64,000 nt of DNA from Acinetobacter sp. NIPH 2100 (GTDB taxonomy: Bacteria > Pseudomonadota > Gammaproteobacteria > Pseudomonadales > Moraxellaceae): positions 3,367,149 to 3,431,148 of the forward strand of contig NZ_KB850224.1 of NCBI RefSeq assembly GCF_000369805.1. The letters are read 5' to 3'. Shown here piece after piece: positions 54,916 through 61,400 of the stretch; position 1 is the first letter of the stretch; each line of letters opens with the position of its first letter. The translations under genes were made by a program, and so were the position numbers. The notes beneath the pieces are model-generated. The model was not told the DNA's origin. It was given only the letters and a program-made list of their open reading frames with translations, and did not search any database.

Positions 54916-55557
54916 TTATGCTTTCACAAAAGTATCCCAATCGTATTCGCCAGACTGAGTAATCAATTTCATGGTCAATTGATCATTGGCACGTAGCGCA
55001 CCAACACCTGCTGGTGTACCCGTCATGATCACATCACCAGCTTCCAGACTAAACGATTTGTTAATCTCGACAAGCAATGATCCAATATCAAAGATCATAT
55101 CTTTGGTAAAGCCGTGCTGACGCTCAACCCCATTGATATTCAAAATCAGCTCAAGTTCTTGCAGATCGCCAATTTCGTCCGCTTCAATCCAGTCCGCCAG
55201 AATACATGCACCATCAAATGCCTTGGCACGTTCCCAAGGCTCACCTTTGGATTTTAAATCACCCTGCAAATCACGTAGGGTCAAATCTAAGCCCAGAGTC
55301 ACTGCACCGATTGCTTCTAAGGCTTTGGCTGGATCGGTTTCTTGTGATAAAGGATGGGCAATTTGCAAACAGATTTCGCATTCATAGTGACACTCACCTA
55401 ATGCTTGATTCCAGCTTACCCCTTGTGTCAAAGAACCAAGACTGCTGGGTGGTTTGATAAACAGCAATGCGCGATCAGGAATGGCATTCCCCAATTCTTT
55501 CGCATGTTCAGCATAATTTCGGCCCACACAAACAATTTTTGAAGGACGTGTACTCAT
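54916..55557 (-). CDS. Fumarylacetoacetate hydrolase family protein
   Basis: The 213-residue protein has the FAH-family core: VGRNYAEHAKELGN (about residues 10-23), ALLFIKPPSSL, ECEICLQIAHPL (metal-binding acidic residues), GLDLTLRDLQ and the C-terminal MTGTPAGVGAL. Members hydrolyse acylpyruvates or decarboxylate oxaloacetate. The length fits acylpyruvase/oxaloacetate decarboxylase-type enzymes. The ATG at 55557 has AAGGAG at ideal distance; a longer frame to 55578 has none. The YcxB-like gene upstream is 33 bases away and co-oriented, so the two may form an operon. Confidence 0.9.
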   Translation of the reverse strand: MSTRPSKIVCVGRNYAEHAKELGNAIPDRALLFIKPPSSLGSLTQGVSWNQALGECHYECEICLQIAHPLSQETDPAKALEAIGAVTLGLDLTLRDLQGDLKSKGEPWERAKAFDGACILADWIEADEIGDLQELELILNINGVERQHGFTKDMIFDIGSLLVEINKSFSLEAGDVIMTGTPAGVGALRANDQLTMKLITQSGEYDWDTFVKA

Positions 55558-55590
55558 GAAAACTCCTTGTTCTTTCAACCGTCAATAAAT

Positions 55591-56088
55591 TTACTTTTTA
55601 AAACTATTTTCAAACTTGCTTTGATCTGCAGAATTGCTAAATGCTCGTTTAGGCACAATGACGACAGTATGGCTTTTAAGTTCTAACATATAGGTCAGCT
55701 TCCCAATTGCAAAAGATTGTACTTCTGCATACTGTGCTGTTTGCTTTTTACCTGCGGCATAAAGTTCAAAATGATCTTGATAAAGATCAATCCCTTGTTC
55801 GCTTTTGCCAAACTGATAACGTACAAATTGACGCTTAAATAACATTGGCAAAAACCAGTAACGCATTAGGCCCTGCATAATCAGGAAAAAAGCGCCGAGT
55901 GCAACGTAATAACGTCCGACTCCAGAAAAGCCTAAATAAACACCCCACAAGATAATCGCAACACTAATCACGGGGGTTAAAAAGCGACTAAATGTTTTTT
56001 TGCCGAACGTGACCAAAGCAAAACCATCTTGAGATTCTTCTAGATTAAGATAATAGCGTACAGATACCGTTGGACGTTGTTCAGACAT
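55591..56088 (-). CDS. YcxB-like family membrane protein
   Basis: The 165-residue protein has two adjacent membrane segments (ISVAIILWGVYLGFSGVG and YVALGAFFLIMQGLMRYWF) flanked by a soluble N-terminal part and a C-terminal YcxB domain (YQDHFELYAAGKKQTAQYAE, VVIVPKRAF). The C-terminal domain resembles the PH-like YcxB family of unknown function. There is no obvious ribosome binding site before the ATG at 56088. It precedes the FAH gene by 33 bases in the same direction. Confidence 0.75.
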   Translation of the reverse strand: MSEQRPTVSVRYYLNLEESQDGFALVTFGKKTFSRFLTPVISVAIILWGVYLGFSGVGRYYVALGAFFLIMQGLMRYWFLPMLFKRQFVRYQFGKSEQGIDLYQDHFELYAAGKKQTAQYAEVQSFAIGKLTYMLELKSHTVVIVPKRAFSNSADQSKFENSFKK

Positions 56089-56476
56089 TTTTAGATTTCT
56101 AACATTTGAAAAAAACTGATCTATTAGAACATAAATGATTCAACGGGCAATCACATTTCTGGTGATTTAATACAAAATTTAAATGATATCGCCGCTTCAT
56201 TTCTATGCTTATTTATCTTCCTCTCATTCAACCATTTCATTTTATAAATCAATGTCCTGTCAGAATTTTTCAAATACCCTTTTATTTAATTTAAATCCTG
56301 TTGCGCTATAGAACTGATAAAAAGTAAATATCTAAACCGCCTCGAACGAAAGAATATTTCCCTAGGTTTTACACAATGCGACTATTTTTTATGCACAAAA
56401 AAACTTATTAATAAGCGGTGTTGATCAAGGTCTTCAATACACTCAATGCAATCACGGATTAAAAAATCAAAGGAAT
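56089..56476. other. Intergenic region, nothing recognised
   Basis: This 388-base AT-rich stretch lies between the divergent YcxB-like and SRPBCC-like genes and should hold both promoters. I see no hairpin, repeat, operator or supported frame. Confidence 0.45.
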
Positions 56477-56479
56477 GTG

Positions 56480-57778
56480 ATGTCTTATTTGAATCGTCTC
56501 TTGTGTCTCTGCATTTTTGTGGCAGTGGCACAAAATAGTACTGCACAAATCCTGTCATGGAATGACAATATTCCGAGTGCCTTACAGCCCTTTCAGAACA
56601 ACCCACAACTCTTGGCCAGTTATACCCAAAACAATATTTTCTTCTATGGGCATCCGGCCACAAAAACCTCGATCCCAACGCAAAAAAGTAACCCTCAACC
56701 CACTGCCAGTTTTAATTCAGCAGCAATCATTGTTCCAGTTAACGCCCAACAAGTAGCCAAAACACTGACTGATTTCAGTCAATATGTGGGGCTATTTCCC
56801 ACACTCAAATCTGCCAAGCCACTCGAACAATCAGGCAACATTGTACAAATGAAGTATCGGGTTTCCATTCCGACCCCCATTCCAGTTCTCAATTTCAATG
56901 AAGATGTCACCTTACAGCACCAAATTAAATCCAATAGCATTGCCAGTTTAGTCATTGATGCCCCCATTCCTTATGGGGCAGGCAAATTTGAGTGGTTTGC
57001 ACTGGATGAACATCGAACCTTAATCACCTTGACTCAATGGGGCGATTTAAACCAGCCTAAAGGTTTTATTTTTAAGAAAATTCTTAATGCAATTCCAGAA
57101 GCAAAACTGGGCATCCCCAGTGGGAGTAATGCTTTTATTCTAGAAGCCTTAAGAAATCGTTTTATTAAGCCTAATATGACCCCACTCAATGCAGGACAAA
57201 TTCCCAATCCTCAGTTAAGTACGGCTCAACTCACAAAAATTAGCCAACTTATTCAAACAGCTCAACAACCTGTCAGTATTATTCATGTGCCGACCAGTAT
57301 GCTTTATACGCATGGGCGGGAACCCATGCGCTTTACCACCACCTATCAATTTTATAAACAAACACCGCAGCAATTACAAAAATGGCTGACACCCTTGGCT
57401 TATCAAGAGCTATTTCCCCGACAGATCAAGAAAGTAATCACCACACCAATCCAAAATCAGGCACAAGATGCAGATATTCAGGTCAATGTGGGCCTTGGCG
57501 TTATCAATATACCTTTTGCATTTAAACTGCGTTTTAACTATCCACAAAGTACTGAAAATAATTTTTATGCCAATGGTGGCGATTTACGTTTTATTAAAGG
57601 CCAAATGCGATTTACGAGTTTAGATCAGGGGACTTTATTTAAAATGACCAGTGCGATGAAAATCGATGAGAAAGCTCCTTTCCTATTAAGAGCCATGCGC
57701 AGCTTGCCTTATCATGATGTATTGCCCGCTGTGGGTGGCAATGCTGTTTTTGTGCAAAAAATCAAAACAAAAACTTGA
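56480..57778 (+). CDS. Exported protein with two SRPBCC-like (START-type) regions
   Basis: The 432-residue protein starts with a signal peptide (LLCLCIFVAVAQNSTA). About residues 75-200 look like an SRPBCC/coenzyme Q-binding-type fold: AAIIVPVNAQQVAKTLTDFSQ, then FPTLKSAKP, RVSIPTPIPVLNFNED and TLITLTQWGDL. A second, less clear, similar pattern follows in about residues 275-425 (FTTTYQFYKQTPQQLQKWL, FKMTSAMKIDEKAPF). The fold binds hydrophobic ligands, so a periplasmic lipid-handling role is possible but unproven. The ATG at 56480 follows AAAGGA; a GTG at 56477 is an alternative. A terminator and a tRNA gene follow. Confidence 0.62.
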   Translation: MSYLNRLLCLCIFVAVAQNSTAQILSWNDNIPSALQPFQNNPQLLASYTQNNIFFYGHPATKTSIPTQKSNPQPTASFNSAAIIVPVNAQQVAKTLTDFSQYVGLFPTLKSAKPLEQSGNIVQMKYRVSIPTPIPVLNFNEDVTLQHQIKSNSIASLVIDAPIPYGAGKFEWFALDEHRTLITLTQWGDLNQPKGFIFKKILNAIPEAKLGIPSGSNAFILEALRNRFIKPNMTPLNAGQIPNPQLSTAQLTKISQLIQTAQQPVSIIHVPTSMLYTHGREPMRFTTTYQFYKQTPQQLQKWLTPLAYQELFPRQIKKVITTPIQNQAQDADIQVNVGLGVINIPFAFKLRFNYPQSTENNFYANGGDLRFIKGQMRFTSLDQGTLFKMTSAMKIDEKAPFLLRAMRSLPYHDVLPAVGGNAVFVQKIKTKT

Positions 57779-57783
57779 GACGC

Positions 57784-57815
57784 AAAAAAACCGCAATAAA
57801 GCGGTTTCTTTTTTC
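57784..57815 (+). terminator. Terminator after the SRPBCC-like gene
   Basis: AAACCGC and GCGGTTT pair around AATAAA, followed by CTTTTTT. Confidence 0.88.
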
Positions 57816-57819
57816 AAAT

Positions 57820-57896
57820 TGGTGCGCTCAGAGAGATTCGAACTCCCGACCCCTTAGTTCGTAGCCAAGTGCTCTATCCAGCTGAGCTATGAGCGC
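57820..57896 (-). tRNA. tRNA-Arg (anticodon ACG)
   Basis: The 77-base minus-strand gene folds as a standard cloverleaf: acceptor GCGCTCA pairs with TGAGCGC, a D-arm contains AGCTCAGCTGGATAGAGC, the anticodon stem-loop is CTTGG-CTACGAA-CTAAG with anticodon ACG, and the T-arm contains GGTTCGAAT-like GAGTTCGAATC. The discriminator is A and CCA is encoded. It reads CGU, and CGC/CGA after deamination to inosine. It lies 5 bases beyond the terminator of the SRPBCC-like gene, which is on the other strand. Confidence 0.95.
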
Positions 57897-58409
57897 ATAT
57901 TTGATGGAGGGCATTATACGCACTTTTCCCCAAATGATAAGACCTTTTCCACAAGATCACACTCAACTGGCTATAGATTCGGCATTATTTGGGTTTTTAG
58001 TGTGTATTGACTAACATTTCATCCAATTTTCTTGGCCCTAACTATACATCAAGATTTCTTCACCCGACGTAAGTCACAAGATAATTTCTCTACAGAAACA
58101 GTCATAATTATTATTAAAATTCAAATAAATATTATTTTTGGCACGTTTTAATTCAGATCTAAACTTTGTATTTTTTATTAATAATCTACTTTTTCATAAT
58201 ATCTTTTTGATTTTAACCATTTATCTTTAAACCTCGATATAGCCCCCTGTTTTATTTCACTTTTATATTTCTTTAAAAATATGATACACACTGCATTATT
58301 GACATTAAATAGACAACTAATAAATACTACTAAATAGATTATGAGACAGGAGTCACATAATTATTAAACTTAAATAAAACAAAACTCCAATAATTATAGG
58401 TATATCGAC
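57897..58409. other. AT-rich region before the giant repeat gene
   Basis: This 513-base stretch is strongly AT-rich, with many A/T runs, and separates the tRNA gene from the repeat gene. It must hold the promoters of both. I could not identify a convincing hairpin, operator or small gene. The start of the repeat gene lacks a strong Shine-Dalgarno (ATAGGTATATCGAC). Confidence 0.5.
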
Positions 58410-61400
58410 ATGTTATTCAAAAATATTTTATCACCCATTAAAAGTATTCTGTCTCTTTCTAGCAATAGCCAAGGATCCTCCTCTTCGGTTAATACTGTAG
58501 TACCCACTGTACAAAATACAGTAATCGAAGACAGCAGTACCACAACCAATACAAACAATGGTACGAATACGAGTCATGGCGGTTTGCTTAACGACATAGC
58601 GGCAGGTAATGGTAGTCACAACTACGGTCCAGGATTAGGTAACGCAAACGATTTTAGCTTTACCCCCTCTTTCACAGCAGCATTTCAACCCTTCAGCAAT
58701 TCATTTTCATGGCTAGGCACTACAGCGCCTATTACGACAGCCAATACAACACCAACAACATCAACAACCCAAATTCACGATAATGATATTGTGAATAATA
58801 GTAATACGGGTACCCAAGCTGGCAATGGCAATGCTGGTGGCATATTAAATGGTATCGCAGCAGGCAATGGCGAACATAATTATGGCGTTGGAAATGGCAA
58901 TGCCGATGATGCCAGCGTAACCGTGCCATGGACAACACCAGGTCAAGCAATAAGCAATTCAATTGCTGCCGTTGGTGATACTGATGTCAACGCGGTGAAT
59001 ACATCACCCACAACATCTTCAACTCAGATTCAAGATAATGATACGACCAACAACAGTAATACTGGCATAGGCGCTGCTGGAAATGGCAGTGCTGGTGGTC
59101 TATTAAATGGTATTGGCGCTGGTAACGGTGAACAAAATTATGGAATTGGCAATGGCAATGGCGACGATGCTGGTATCACCACACCTGTCACGGCACCATT
59201 CCAAGCAATAGGCAACTCAGCAGCAGCGATTGGTGGTGGTCATGTCAATGGACTTAATAGCACGTCAACAACAAATAGCAGTGTAATTAATGATAATGAT
59301 ACGACCAACAACAGCAATAATGGCGTTGGTATCGCTGGTACTGGCAATGGTGTGGGTGCTGGTTTACTTAACGGCATTGGTGCAGGGAATGGTGAACATA
59401 ACTATGGTATTGGCAATGGTAACGGTGACGATGCAAGCGTAACAGTGCCTTGGACCACACCTGTGCAAGCCGTGGGTAATTCAGTTGCAGGCATTGGCGG
59501 CGGTGATGTGGATTCAGTTAATACCTCAACAACCGGTACCTCCACTACAATCCATGACAATGACACCATAAATAATAGCAATAATGGTACAGGCCTTACG
59601 GGTACTGGCAATGGTCTTGGTGGCTGGGGCAACGGTCCAGCGGCAGGCAACGGCCAACAAAACTATGGAATCGGCAATGGCAATGGTGATGATGCAAGCG
59701 TCACAACACCAATCACGGTGCCATTCCAAACCATCGGTAATTCCGTCGCAGGGATTGGTGGTGGTGATGTAACTTCTGCCACTAATACTTCAACGAGTTC
59801 AAACACAAATATTCAAGATAATGACACGACCAACAACAGTAACAACGGTGTCGGCGCAGCAGGCAATGGCAGTCATGGCGGCTTACTCAATGGCGTATCT
59901 GCTGGTAATGGTGAACATAACTACGGTATTGGCAATGGTAACGGTGAGGATGTTGATATCACCACACCATGGACAACACCAGTACAGGCTGTCGGTAACT
60001 CAATTTCAGGGATTGGTGGAGGTGACGTAGATTCAGTCAATACCTCAACAACAACATCGACCACCAATATTCAGGACAATGACAGCACAAATAATAGTAA
60101 TAACTCAGCTACGAATGTGATTGGCAACGGTCTTGGTGGTTTAGCAAATGGCCCTGCAGCAGGTAATGGTGAACAGAACTATGGTATTGGCAATGGTAAC
60201 GGCGATGATGCCAGCTTCACAGCACCCGTCACTGCACCATTTCAGACAATTGGCAATTCAGTTTCAGGTATAGGCACACACGATGTCGATTCCGTAAACA
60301 ACGTTTCGACCAACTCAAGTACAGCGATTCAAGACAATGACACAACCAACAACAGCAACAATGGTGTTGGGGCTGCGACCAATGGTAATGAGGGTGGTTT
60401 ACTGAACGGTGTATCTGGAGGGAATGATGAAAATAACTTCGGTATCGGCAATGGCAATGGTGACGATGCAGATATCACCACACCATGGACCACACCTGTA
60501 CAAGCTGTAGGTAACTCAGTCTCCGCAATTGGCGGTGGTGATGTGAATTCTGTCAACACTGCAGCAACGACATCGAGCACACATATTCAAGATAATGACA
60601 CAACCAACAATAGCAATCATGCAACTGGTGTAGCTGGCAATGGTTTTGGTGGTATAGCCAACGGTCCAGCAGAAGGCAATGGTGAACAAAACTATGGTAT
60701 CGGCAATGGTAATGGCGATGATGCAGGTGTCACCATCCCTGTGACCTCACCTTTCCAAGGCCTAGGTAATTCAGTCTCTGCAATTGGCGGTGGTGATGTT
60801 AATTCAGTGAATACCGCCCCAACCAATGCCTCTACGGTGATTGAAGATAACGATACCACCAATAATGGCAAAAGCGGTGTTGGTGCAACAGGCAATGGGA
60901 GTGCTGGTGGCTTACTCAATGGTGTTTCCGCAGGCAATGATGAACACAACTATGGTATCGGTAACGGCAATGGCGATGATGCGAGCGTCACGACACCCAT
61001 TACTACACCTGTCCAAGTTCTTGGTAACTCAGTTGCGGGCGTTGGCGGTGATGTAGACTCCGTCAATACAGCGCCAACCAACACATCAAATATTGTTTAT
61101 GACAACGATACAACCAACAATAGTAATAGTGGAGTTAGCACAAATGCAGGCAATGGCCTTGGTGGTTTAGGTAATGGTCCAGCAGCAGGCAATGGTGAAC
61201 AAAACTATGGTATTGGCAATGGCAACGGTGATGATGTAGATATCACTGCCCCATGGACCACACCTGTTCATGTCTTAGGTAATTCAGCGGGTGTTATCGG
61301 CGGTGGCGATGTCAGTTCTGTCAATAATGGTTCTACCAACACACTTAACTATGTACAAGACAATGACACCACCAACAATAGTAATAACGGTACAGGTGTA

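Noticed and set aside
57820..57896. tRNA-Arg as a possible integration site
   Set aside because: No integrase gene or direct repeat of the tRNA 3' end was found nearby, and the neighbouring genes look chromosomal.
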